Source: Acanthaster planci
Taxonomy: Eukaryota > Echinodermata > Asteroidea > Valvatida > Acanthasteridae
Length of the DNA stretch: 64,000 bases
Reading direction: 5' to 3'
Assembly (NCBI RefSeq): GCF_001949145.1
Contig: NW_019091386.1
Location: 1,056,915 to 1,120,914, forward strand
Positions within the stretch are counted from its first letter, which is position 1; the number at the start of each line of letters is the position of its first letter. Shown here in pieces: positions 29,601-37,765 of the stretch. The notes beneath the pieces are model-generated. The model was not told the DNA's origin, made no database searches, and was given only the letters and a program-made list of their open reading frames with translations. Made by a program: the position numbers and the translations under genes.

Positions 29601-32600
29601 TGGCTTGCTTGAGGACACAACGTGTAACCAGCTGGTGGATTCGATCCCCTCACCCTATGATCAGGAGTCACAAACCCTACCCACTAGGCCACATCGCCAT
29701 GCGGCCGTATTTCTGTACACTAGGCACAGCTCGTAAAATGTATAAAGCGCTTACCGCTGGTGGTCGAGGTGTTCCTTGACCAGCGCAGCTTCTTTGGCAG
29801 TGATCTCCTCCTTCAACTGGTCGATCTGATGGTTCATGATCTTCAGCTTGCGTTTCATTTCTGTGATCTCATCCTGTTTTTTTTTGAGGGTGTACAAAAT
29901 TTGACAAGGCATCAGAGATTACAAATCTGCACAAATCAGAAGTAACAAATGTTGAAGCATAACACAGACTTCAAGGGGATAAATCATGCTTGGCGAATCA
30001 AGTTTCCCTAGTTGTTACCTATGGAAGTTGCAAAGCCAGCACTTTTCTAAACCTGGTAAGCTGTTGAGAGCCAATGGAAGCTTTCTCCTCTTAATCTCAA
30101 GTATTTAGATCTTGCACGAATCAGAAGCAATGACTGAGAATCTGTCAGAGATGCTTGTACTGGACCCACGTACATGCCCACGAACGTTTGACAGTCTATA
30201 CTTAAACTTCAGTGAACTTTACTGCCAGCCGTCAACATCCAACGAGACTGAATTTGAGTCCACTCAAAACAAACTCCAAGGGAAGCGCGCATCGGTTGCC
30301 GGGGCAGTGGCACTGGATGTCAGGGCCTGGGATCGTTACCTGCGACTCGATGAGGTTCTTGCTGTACAGGTTGCGGTCGCTGCGCACCGCCTCGTACAGG
30401 TTCTGCTGCTGCTTCAGTTTGGTCTCCGCCTCGGCGATCTTCTTCTTGTAGTCGAAGATCTGCATCTCCCGTACCTTGACGTCCTCCATGTGCTGCAGCA
30501 CCTGCACTCAAAAGCAATGGATGCCAAAGACTGATCAACGATCTAACGTTTTCCAGTACAGCGCACTGAGGCCTGAGAACATCAAGGATAATTTACAGAG
30601 AACTGGGGATCAAAGAGAGAACAAATGATTTACGACTGTTCTCCATTTATTCAACATCCTTAAGGAGCATCCTAAACGCTGGAAAGGTATTGAACACTCC
30701 AATGCAAACATTGCTCATTCCAATTGTGAACACCTGCTGTTCCTAAAAGGAAGGAACAACACCTGTTCCCATCAATGCCTCTGTAAGCTTTAAACTGGAA
30801 CAGCCCTTTCCAGTTAGAACAAAGGAGAATGCACTGCCTTCCGTAAAACATTACAGGGACGTTCTGATTTTTTTTCGGGGGGGTCTGCTATTCACCTTCT
30901 GGGTGAGGTCGCTGGCCTCGTTGATGTAGCGGTCCCGCTCCTTCTCCAGCTGGTAGATGATCTTGCGCTGCTTCTGCGCCTCGTCCTTGTAGTTCTGGAT
31001 CTCCTGCTCCAGGTTCTTCTTGGACTGCTCGTGGAGCTTGACCAGGTTGAGCTGCTTCTGGGTGGCGTTGGCCGCCTTCAGCAGGTTCTTGTTCAAGATG
31101 TCCCGCTCCCGCACCAGGTCGTCGATGGCCTTGCGGTCCATCTCCACCTGCTTCTTGTTGCTCTCAATTTCTGGTAAAGGTAACAAAAACAAATTCTTTT
31201 TAAAAATATCCGAAGAAAAACAATACTTTTCTGACAGGGACTGGTAGAAACTAATTGCAGGAAACTCTGTTTTTTTCCCAGATGTATTACAAAAACTAAT
31301 TCAACCCCTTAAGGTTTCAGCTATCCTATGACAAATGTTGTTTCAACTGGATGTGCAGAAGAAATTCACTTATGAGTACATCTGTCAGGTTTCTATTCTA
31401 TCCGACAAAGGGCTTTGATATTAAACATATAGTTCATGCTGTCACACATGTCAGCCAGTACACTCAGCACTTAATCTCAATTTGAAAGGTTACATTTTTT
31501 GGCCTACTTGTCTTCGACAATTTTTTTTAAAAATCAGTATGCCCCCTTTTCGTAACATTGTCAAAATGATCACAGTCCATCGGATGGAAAAAATCTAAGA
31601 GTTCAAGCAGACATTGTGATGGTATCAGAGATAGGGTACAGGTGACAGGAGGATTTCAAATTCCTCCCCAGCTATTTTAGGGTTAGGCCTCGGGGATTTT
31701 TTTCCAGGGACTTACCTCGCTCCAGAGCAATGATCTGGGATTTCAGGGTTTCCTTCTGCTGTTCCGTGTCACCCTTCTGTTCCTCCACCTGGCGCAGCTT
31801 GCGTTGGATGGTCTCTCGCATCTTGGTTAGGCGGACGGTGTCCGTCTTGAGCACGCCAATTTCATCCTCTTTGGCCTGAAAACAAACGAGCCCATTTGCA
31901 ACGTGGATGCCTTTACTGCCATGTTATTTGATTCAGACTGGCTGAACGGGGTTGAGTTCAGAGTTAAATGAAGTCAGGGTGGATAAAACTGCCTCAGAGA
32001 AGGATTCAGCTGAGACCAAAATGCCAAGCACTTGAAAGCTTTGAAATCAGATTGACTGTACTGACTGACAGTCCAATAAGTGAAGTTCTTCTCTGAGAAG
32101 AAAATGCAATCTAAACATTAATGATGTATTTTGGATGGATTAGGATTCAACGTGGATAAGATTTAAAGGTCTTTAATGGGCCTTTGGGACAGTTTTGGGA
32201 AGGGGGATTCTGAAACGCTGGTTGAAGTTTTCATGTTTTTTCAATTAACAGTTTTTTCACAAGCTGTTTGGAATTTTCCTGATTAATTTGTCAGGAATAT
32301 GCTGTCAACAGTTGAAACTGCAGAAATAATGGGAGCAAACATGCTACAGGTGGTGATGTAGGAAGATGGGGAAACATATGGAAGCTAGGGCTGAGTCAAT
32401 TCGAATAATTCACTATTCGAACATTCCACCTTCAATTTGATCAAATATCCCAATATTGGGTCGTACCGACCGGCAGATTGTTGATGAACAAACCATATAC
32501 AAAATCAGTTGCAATAACGCACACAATTGTACATTATAATCACTATCATAGCTTCTCACATCTAGGAGTATCTCCAGCCACGATTGAGCAAGATGAACAA

Positions 32601-35600
32601 TAGGAATACTTCTTGTCCAGTTGAAAATTTCTACTCCTTTTAAATTAGTTAATGAATAATTTACCTTTTGAATCATTGATAGGTTTCTGTCGCTATTATT
32701 CAAATCTGCTTGAAACAAGCCTCCATAGTACATTTTTTCTCATTTAAAGCAAAAGAAAATGTTCCCTTCCTTTTCCTGAATTTCGCATTTGAATATTCAA
32801 ATTTGAAAATGATATTCAAATATTTGATAATCGATCGAATATTCGGTTATTCGGATATTCAGCACAGCCCTAATGGAAGGTCATGACTCAGGTTCAAAAT
32901 CTAGACAAGCTTACGAGACAATGGACATTTTTTTATTCAAAGTAAGCAGTGAAGATTGCATTGCTAGGAATGCACTGTTGAGACTCAATACAGCAGCCAC
33001 AACTGCAGGGGGGAAGAGTGCAAGGGTTACTGACCTTAAGCTCAGCGACCCTGGTCTGGTTCTCCTGGGCCAAGCCGTCGCAGCTGATCAGCTGCTGCTC
33101 GTAGTCCTGTTGGAGTTTGCTGAAGCGCTGGTTCAGGACGTCCATCTCTTTGACAGTGCGCTCAAACAGAATCTACCCAAGTGTCAGAAACGGAACCAAA
33201 AAAAATGGGCAAATGGAAAGGTATAAATCATAACCGTGGGTCATCTGCAAATGTTTTCCCTTTTTTCCCCCAAACCCACGGTCTATCAGAAAACTTGGAG
33301 ATGTGCAAGCCTCTGTCAACATTCAGGCCCTGGTCATCGGTTCAAACTTCACCCTGGTAAATTTTCACTTCTTCTCCCTAAGCAACGAATAAAGCTTTAC
33401 TCTGACAGTTACAGAAATGGAGCTGGAATGTCCAACTTTGAGGATTCTCTTTAATTTCTTCTTTTTTTCTCGTCCCCACCTTCTGTTCTTTGAGCTGGGT
33501 CTCCAGCCGGCCGATGTCGTCCTTGTAGCGCTGCGCCTGCAGCTGCATGGTCTTGATGTCGCCGGCTTTCTGCTCCAGCTCCAGCTTGGACTGCTTCAGC
33601 TCCCGGTCCAGCTTCTCCTTGCGCCGCGTCTCCCGCTGGGCCTCGTTGCTGCGCACCTGGATGTCCTGGGCCAGCTGTTACCGGGGATGCATCCAGAACA
33701 AAAGGGAAGGAGAAACTGCGTAAGAATGGTGGGGGGCGTAGGTCTGCCGAAGATATTTGGTACCACAGGACACAGTTTGCTGTTCTCTACTGGCGGCTGA
33801 CCCTTGAAGGGTCCCTGATATGAATTTCAGCAGGAAACCTGTTTTTGTGCAACTAGCCGTTCCTGTAAATTATGTGAAAAACTATTTGACACCCCAATAG
33901 TACGAGTCTTATTGAAAAGGGTTTTAACAGTTTCCGTGTTATTCATGCAATGTCATGTCTGGAAGACAGTATTTATTTTATTAGTTTTCTGTTTAAATTT
34001 GGGAACTCAAAATCTGCAGGGAAAACTTGGCTCACTAGCCAACTTACACGCACCGAAACGAGGAAAAGAATGTACGACTCCAAACCCAGTTCTCTTACCT
34101 CGGCAATCTTGTTTTCGGCTTCCGCCCTGTCCTGCTCGGCTTTCTGCTGGTTGTTGGCCGCCTCTGCCAGTGACTCCCGCAGCTTGACAATCTCGGCCAG
34201 CTGTTCGTCCCTCTCTTTGGTCAACTCTTCCTTGGCTTTCAGAAGCTCGTTGACACTGGGGAATCCAATCATTCAGAAAACACAATTATTTACAAAACAA
34301 ATGGGAAACAAACGAAGCAATCTTTGAACAGTAAACAACTGTTCGGCAATGTTTTCAGTGGGTAAATTCTGAGTTCACAATTTCAACAGAAAAACCTATG
34401 CACTGAACTATGTCTTCCCTAGTTGATATCACAGCAACAGTGCCCTCATTTGTCCAGTAACGCATGAATAATTCAAACACTGATATGAGAGTGCAGTTTC
34501 AATGCATTTTTAAACCCAACAGGGTTGTCTGATAATTTTCATACAATGAAACAGAGTATAAAGTGGCAGAACCATCGCATCTTAAGAAAACTTCAATACT
34601 GCTACTCTTTATTAAACACGAATCAAGGTCCCACTCTGTGCCACAGCGTCTGGACCAGATCAAGCCAAGACAGGTATTCCAAGAACACTAACACAAAAAT
34701 GTGGATGGCCATGTTAATATGTACGATAGCAAGAAATGGGGTAGCAGCACCCACCTGTGCTCTTGACCCATGGTCAGACCAGCCCCTTGCTCCACCAGCT
34801 TGCTCAGGTTGGCAATCTCCAGCTTGAGGGACTGGATGGTCTCCCGGGCTCTCTGCTCCTTCTCATGGGAGGCGTCCACCATCTTCCAGGCTCTCTCGAT
34901 TTCCTGACGCAACAAACAAAAACAAGACAGGTGACCATCTCAGACGAGTTGAATTGGCCAAGAAACAATGAACATGAAATAAGACAAGAAGAAATGAATG
35001 CCACATTTTTTTGTGTAAACAGAACTGGGGCTGTTGACTATTCCTTGGACTACCTTTGAACAGAGAGAGTAGAACGTAGGAAGCATCGTGCATCATATCA
35101 GAACAAGTAAATTGCCACGACACATGTTTCACTAAGTAGAAATAGTAAGAAATTCTGAGTTCAAGCTCTCAATTTCAAAGTTCACATTTCAAAACACAAA
35201 ACAGGTCTTTCACAAAGCCACAGCAAACAAGACGACTACAGAAATCAACCTTATGCACTGTACAAGTGGACAATGACAGTTTTTGCTAATACGCACAGGA
35301 AGCCTTGTCCAAAAGTTATGGCTACGGCTGGAAATTACTTAAGCCACTGTCTAGTGGCTGCAGCTACCTCCTATAGACATGAGTGTTACTCACAGCCACT
35401 GCCACTTGATTTGGACATGGCTCAAGCATTTACTCCTGCATCAGATAAAAGAAGCCACCAGCCTTGCACAGTAAGGCAGTGAGGTGATTTACGTACCTTT
35501 TTCAGCTGTGCGATGGTGGTCTGGTCTTCTTGAGACAGCCGCAGCGCCGTGGCCACTTTGGCCGAGTTGGCAACGATCTCGCTGTTCAGCTCCCGGCACT

Positions 35601-37318
35601 TGGTCATGAGCCGTTTCTCGCTCTCGTGCGACTTGCGCAGCGCCCGGTGCAGCTTCTCGTACTCCACCCGGAACTTCTCCAAGCTGCGGTCACCCATCAG
35701 CTCATTCAACACCTCCTGGAAGTCCTTCTCCAGCGCCTCGAAGGCGCTGTCCTCAATCGCTCCTTTGTCCTTGCTGGGACTTTCCCCATCTGGCTTCTTC
35801 TCCTGCTCAACGGAAACCAATGGAACTCTGTAAAAATCATTCTCCTTTTTTTTGTCTCCCTTTCTGCGGAGAAAACGGGCATTTGTGACTCACATTCTCA
35901 CTTGGCATGGTATCACAACAGTAACATGGGCCTGAGGACCTGTGCCATACAGAAATGCTATACATAATTTGTAAGTGCAACAAAGTTTCCAGATAGCTGA
36001 TTGCATGAATTTGAAGCAGGCCTAGGCCTATCGTTTATAAAATAAAGATGAACAAAGAATCTGACTGAAATGCTTTTTTTTTCATTGCACCTGATCGCAA
36101 AATATGTCTGAAGACTTTTTAAAATTTCTGAATTTCTTTTAAAAATTTGTGCAAAACACTCCTGATTAAGCAAATAAAATATTAATACTACGATAGGCCT
36201 ATAATTATGATGAGTGTGCACACAAACAAGGCCTATAATGATACAAAATGTACGTGGACGTACACATAAACAAGGCACAAGACATTGGGACATCTCTAAC
36301 CCAGGACAACTCGTACCTGGGACAACTCATATCCGAGACATCTCGTACCTGGGACACTTCGTACCCAGGAAAAAATGCTTCCAAGTTGCAGATAATAGAT
36401 GAGAAGTTATGGCTCTATCCAATTCAGAGATGCTATCCGTTATACATGTAGATTGAATTTAGGAATAAACTTTGGGTGCTTTGAGGGTGTGTTACTGCGT
36501 GATTTATCTCTACGTGGACACTGTATGTAGTGGAGCCTTGGGAGGGTAGAAATAATTGGAAGAAATTAAACAAGTGTAGATCGGAACCATATTTACCCAA
36601 ACAATAATTGCTAATCAAAGGGATTTGCCTGAAGCTTTTATTTTTAGAAATGTTAGTCAAAAACGATTAAGCCCAGTAAAGCCCTTTTCAGTGCCTGCTA
36701 ATTAGTGGTTCTAAGGATGTCGCACCACCTTTCATCATAGGCCTATCCGCCCCACGCACTGCACTTATGCCTACATGTATGTGAAATGCTTTTCCATGTT
36801 TTTTTTTCATGCTCAATTGGTTCTTATTTCTACCACACAAAAAAGGCTTAGTTTTACACACAAAAAGATGGCTGCATTATCAGCAATCAAAGACCGGATT
36901 TGATATGCCATAGTATAATTCTAACGTAATGTCGCCACAAGCTAATATGCAATTTTTCTCTTGGGTTAGGCCCCTATGAGTAGTTGTCCCGGCTACGAAT
37001 TGTCCCAGGTACGAGATGTCCAACATTCCATTTTTATTTGCTTCTCCCAACTCCTTCCAAGGCCACACAGGAAAAACCCAGCTCAGTCAGTCTCCAACCA
37101 TGATGCCAACTCACATACTTTCCCACTTCAATTCATAATTACAAGAGGGCTCAGGCCCGCAAGGCAACAACATGCATTATCGCAGGCAGTGATGCCTCAT
37201 GACTGAGCTGAGTGAGATCGAGAGATTCGCTCTCACGATCCGAGCATTATCAGTCTTTCTCAACGAGCAGACGAGAGTGTCACAAGGATACTATTTACCA
37301 CTGCCTCACCTCTGACAT
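7028..37318 (-). CDS. CFAP58: Cilia- and flagella-associated protein 58 (CFAP58/CCDC147), 3' end outside window
   Basis: Long coiled-coil protein of cilia and sperm flagella. In mammals its loss gives malformed sperm flagella. Fourteen exons can be read, giving about 800 residues; the vertebrate protein is about 870, so only roughly the last 70-80 residues are missing. Exons in transcript order: 37310-37318, 35497-35802, 34755-34903, 34099-34255, 33480-33674, 33035-33172, 31716-31875, 30896-31170, 30340-30501, 29755-29873, 28285-28453, 8444-8667, 7545-7761, 7028-7147. All have AG/GT borders and the phases agree across every junction. Family landmarks I recognise are EDSAFEALEKDFQ near the N-terminus, SLVEQ-type heptads, RNLYSKNL, EERKLLKIISEAD and NPMNIHRWRKLE near the C-terminus. 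The whole protein is heptad-rich and has no membrane segment. Exon 1 is the least certain part. The donor after 7028 shows that coding continues beyond the left edge. Confidence 0.95.
7845..8165. repeat. Degenerate minisatellite with GTACTTCA units
   Basis: Imperfect tandem units of about 30-40 bp sharing GTACTTCA...TTGTAGTCAAGTAC fill the intron next to CFAP58 exon 13. The reverse complement of the same unit makes up the minisatellite at 47930-48455 in an EIF3A intron. Confidence 0.75.
8761..8987. mobile_element. MITE-like inverted-repeat element, family A copy 2
   Basis: Begins GGGGCCAATTTCACAGAG and ends in the reverse complement (…ATTAGCCCC). The CTTAAG blocks seen in copy 1 are present but more mutated. 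It sits about 95 bp upstream of the acceptor of CFAP58 exon 12 on the transcribed strand. Two copies in one window point to an abundant genomic family. Confidence 0.75.
9235..9425. mobile_element. Palindromic hairpin element
   Basis: The core arms 9290-9323 and 9342-9375 match as reverse complements at 32 of 34 positions around an 18-nt loop. Weaker complementarity continues outward to about 9250 and 9415 (AATAGTGC against GCACTATT). No coding capacity. It could be a MITE, or a source of a fold-back RNA if it stays in the CFAP58 transcript. Confidence 0.7.
9734..10053 (+). mobile_element. piggyBac-like MITE, decayed copy
   Basis: Clearly homologous and in the same orientation as the element at 55252-55563. 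They share CTCTGAAGCCATAAAATACA, GTACCATACAGTGCTC, TTTATTGTTCTCTGTA and AGGTCCTTCAGGCTCAGACTA. Its ends (CAACCCTAAC…AAGGTTAAA) are mutated versions of the intact TTAACCCTAACC termini of the other copy. Confidence 0.75.
10506..10640 (+). mobile_element. tRNA-derived SINE fragment
   Basis: A-box-like GTGGGGCAGTGGATAGGG is followed about 35 bp on by a B-box-like TTTCCAATCCC, then by CTTGGGCATGTCACTT. The last stretch matches the body of related SINEs at 29595-29705 and 55905-56060. It does not fold as a complete tRNA. The 3' limit is uncertain. Confidence 0.5.
12359..13865 (+). mobile_element. Degenerate LINE (non-LTR) reverse transcriptase remnant, CR1/Jockey-like
   Basis: Read in several broken frames on the plus strand, antisense to CFAP58. 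An early block has YLSENDILGPNQSSFR and FIDLKKAFDAIDH (RT motif A). A second has GEPQGSVSGPLLLSIYVN (motif B), a third the catalytic YADD box near 13033, and the C-terminal part has LQKRAARI and a final HRPTGR-type tail. Frameshifts and stops separate these blocks, and the endonuclease and most 5' sequence are absent, so it is inactive. The order of motifs matches non-LTR retrotransposons of the CR1/Jockey/L2 group; the exact clade is not resolved. The AT-rich 13.9-14.1 kb stretch may be its 3' UTR. Confidence 0.85.
14529..14930. mobile_element. Possible hAT-like non-autonomous element
   Basis: Ends CAGGCCTTG and CGAGGCCTG are inverted, and the interior has inverted TAGCCCAC…GGGCTAGT blocks. 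CAGG…CCTG-type ends suggest hAT, but I could not see a convincing 8-bp target duplication. Confidence 0.4.
15760..15960 (+). mobile_element. LINE-like 3' tail with AATAAT run
   Basis: AT-rich sequence followed by CGCTTTTGTGGCGAGAAGAC and an ATAATAAA-type tandem tail, a common form of non-LTR element 3' ends. No reverse transcriptase sequence is attached. Confidence 0.4.
18345..18480. repeat. Minisatellite with GTTTCTGAGA units
   Basis: Imperfect tandem units of about 28-32 bp sharing AGGTTTCTGAGATA. At least five units can be counted. It lies inside CFAP58 intron 11. Confidence 0.65.
18530..18660 (+). mobile_element. LINE 3'-terminal fragment
   Basis: Encodes LKKDLKTHLFNAAF, the usual last residues of CR1-like non-LTR polymerases. 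A short 3' region (GCGCCTTGAGCACCTTGGTG) and a CAT trinucleotide tail follow. The insertion is severely 5'-truncated and separate from the 12.4-kb remnant. Confidence 0.6.
24630..24705. repeat. Two-copy 36-bp direct tandem repeat
   Basis: The unit TTTTTAACCAG…CTGTACATGTAATTA occurs twice in immediate succession with essentially no differences, so the duplication is recent. Non-coding. Confidence 0.85.
28285..35802 (-). CDS. CFAP58: CFAP58 exons 2-11, N-terminal and central coiled coil
   Basis: Ten exons encode about residues 4-613. Exon 2 (35497-35802) has the highly conserved stretch ending in NSAKVATALRLSQ. Exon 3 begins EIERAWKMVD. Exons 4-7 carry the ELAKE/RKKEK-type heptads. Exon 8 (30896-31170) has KAIDDLVRERDILNKN, exon 9 the YEAVRSDRNLYSKN motif, exon 10 EITEMKRKLKIM, and exon 11 EAQEAEERKLLKIISEAD. 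Codons split at junctions rejoin to sensible residues, for example S at exon 3/4, E at 7/8 and R at 10/11. Introns here are 0.3-1.5 kb, and GC content is clearly higher in exons than around them. Confidence 0.95.
28680..28930 (+). mobile_element. LINE-like AT-rich 3' tail ending in an ATT microsatellite
   Basis: T-rich sequence, then GTTGCTGAAGCTGGCGCATT and a (TTA)n run at about 28900-28926. This is similar in style to the 13.9-kb and 15.9-kb tails. No coding part is present. Confidence 0.4.
28992..29525. mobile_element. Inverted-repeat element with AAGCCTGGTTTCCATAT termini
   Basis: Left end AAGCCTGGTTTCCATAT and right end ATATGGAAACCAGGCTT are exact reverse complements over 17 bp, with weaker inner complementarity. 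The 534-bp element lies in CFAP58 intron 10. No coding capacity is visible, and the target duplication is uncertain. Confidence 0.8.
29595..29705 (-). mobile_element. tRNA-derived SINE
   Basis: On the minus strand: A box TGGCCTAGTGGGTAGGG, then B box GGATCGAATCC, then the SINE body with TGTGTCCTCAAGCAAGCC. It ends about 50 bp from the donor of CFAP58 exon 10. It shares its A box with the copy at 55905. Confidence 0.7.
32386..32872. mobile_element. hAT-type MITE with 8-bp target duplication
   Basis: Termini are TAGGGCTG and CAGCCCTA, with AATTCGAA/ATATTCG-rich subterminal sequence. It is flanked by ATGGAAGC (32378-32385) and ATGGAAGG (32873-32880), a 7-of-8 match. Eight-base duplications and such ends are typical of hAT transposons. 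The 487-bp element has no transposase and lies in CFAP58 intron 6. Confidence 0.85.
35285..35425. repeat. Dispersed repeat, family B copy 1
   Basis: TGTCCAAAAGTTATGGCT…CACTTGATTTGGACATGG matches the segment at about 63743-63872 in the same orientation. Ends are partly inverted (TATGGCTACGGCTG against CAGCCACTGCC), suggesting another MITE-like family. It lies about 70 bp from the donor of CFAP58 exon 2. Confidence 0.55.
35803..37309. other. CFAP58 intron 1 with foldback-like element
   Basis: If exon 1 is correct this is a 1.5-kb intron. Arrays at 36300-36372 and 36974-37022 are reverse complements of each other, built from units such as GACAACTCGTACCTGG. The sequence between them is AT-rich and non-coding. 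The 37.05-37.3 kb part shows nothing I can name. Confidence 0.55.
36300..37022. mobile_element. Foldback-like element, locus 1
   Basis: The left arm has four 16-17-bp tandem units (GACAACTCGTACCTGG type). The right arm has about three reverse-complement units (CCAGGTACGAGATGTC). The interior of about 600 bp has no coding capacity. The unit is related to the arrays at 57.9-58.4 kb and 58.6-60.3 kb. Confidence 0.65.
37310..37318 (-). CDS. CFAP58: CFAP58 tiny first coding exon (M-S-E)
   Basis: Exon 2 has no in-frame ATG before an upstream stop, so the start codon must be in another exon. At 37318 the minus strand reads ATG TCA GAG followed by a consensus donor GTGAGG. Joined in phase 0 to a CAG|G acceptor at 35803/35802 this gives MSE-EKKPDGES. 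That resembles the vertebrate start (M-A-E-E-K) and runs straight into the conserved EDSAFE block. Two other acceptors (before 35829 and about 35865) are in the wrong phase for this exon. The assignment is inference; a 5' RACE product or cDNA would settle it. Confidence 0.55.
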
Positions 37319-37765
37319 GTTTTTGATGCTTTATTCACTCTCTCAAGGTAGATTATCTCAGTAGCTTTCCAATTATTACGAAATTTGGAGTACTTTTTAC
37401 AATGTGTGAAAAATGTAAACAACTTTTCAACCCAGGGAACTAAAAACTGTTTACACGGGATACCGGGATTGGATGGTTACCAGGCTGGTGCACTCACCAA
37501 GTGGTGAAAATCATTGCGCAGAAAAATAGTCTGGTCACGAAGAAAAATAATATTCATCTGACCTAAAAATGATAAATTTGAGTTCAAAGCAACAAAACTG
37601 ATTTTTCAAACAGTTTAAATAGAAATTCTGCTTTTTGAAAGAGTGGCTAAGGACAACAGCTCTTCTGAAATATTTTTCTTAACTCCTTTTACGCTTCTTT
37701 ACCTCAATATATTCATCCGCTAGATCAAAGCATTATGGGAGTTCAAAGGTGATGTAATATTCAAA
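37319..37765. promoter_or_regulatory. Divergent CFAP58/GRPEL1 promoter region
   Basis: 447 bp between the proposed CFAP58 start codon (minus strand) and the GRPEL1 start codon (plus strand). No open frame or repeat is present. Read on the minus strand, CTGGTAACCATCC near 37472-37484 resembles an RFX (X-box) half-site, of interest because CFAP58 is ciliary; the second half-site is poor. The GRPEL1 start lies in AAAATGGCGACGG, close to YY1/TISU sequences. No TATA box is convincing. Function is inference. Confidence 0.4.

Noticed and set aside
33417-33800. Leu-rich plus-strand frame
   Set aside because: Reverse-strand shadow of a CFAP58 coiled-coil exon; Glu/Lys/Gln codons read backward give Leu-rich sequence. 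The same holds for similar frames at 30112, 35530 and 50506.
35803-35820. TTG-initiated start for CFAP58 just upstream of exon 2
   Set aside because: TTG starts are not expected in animals and no in-frame ATG precedes a stop; a separate first exon is more likely.
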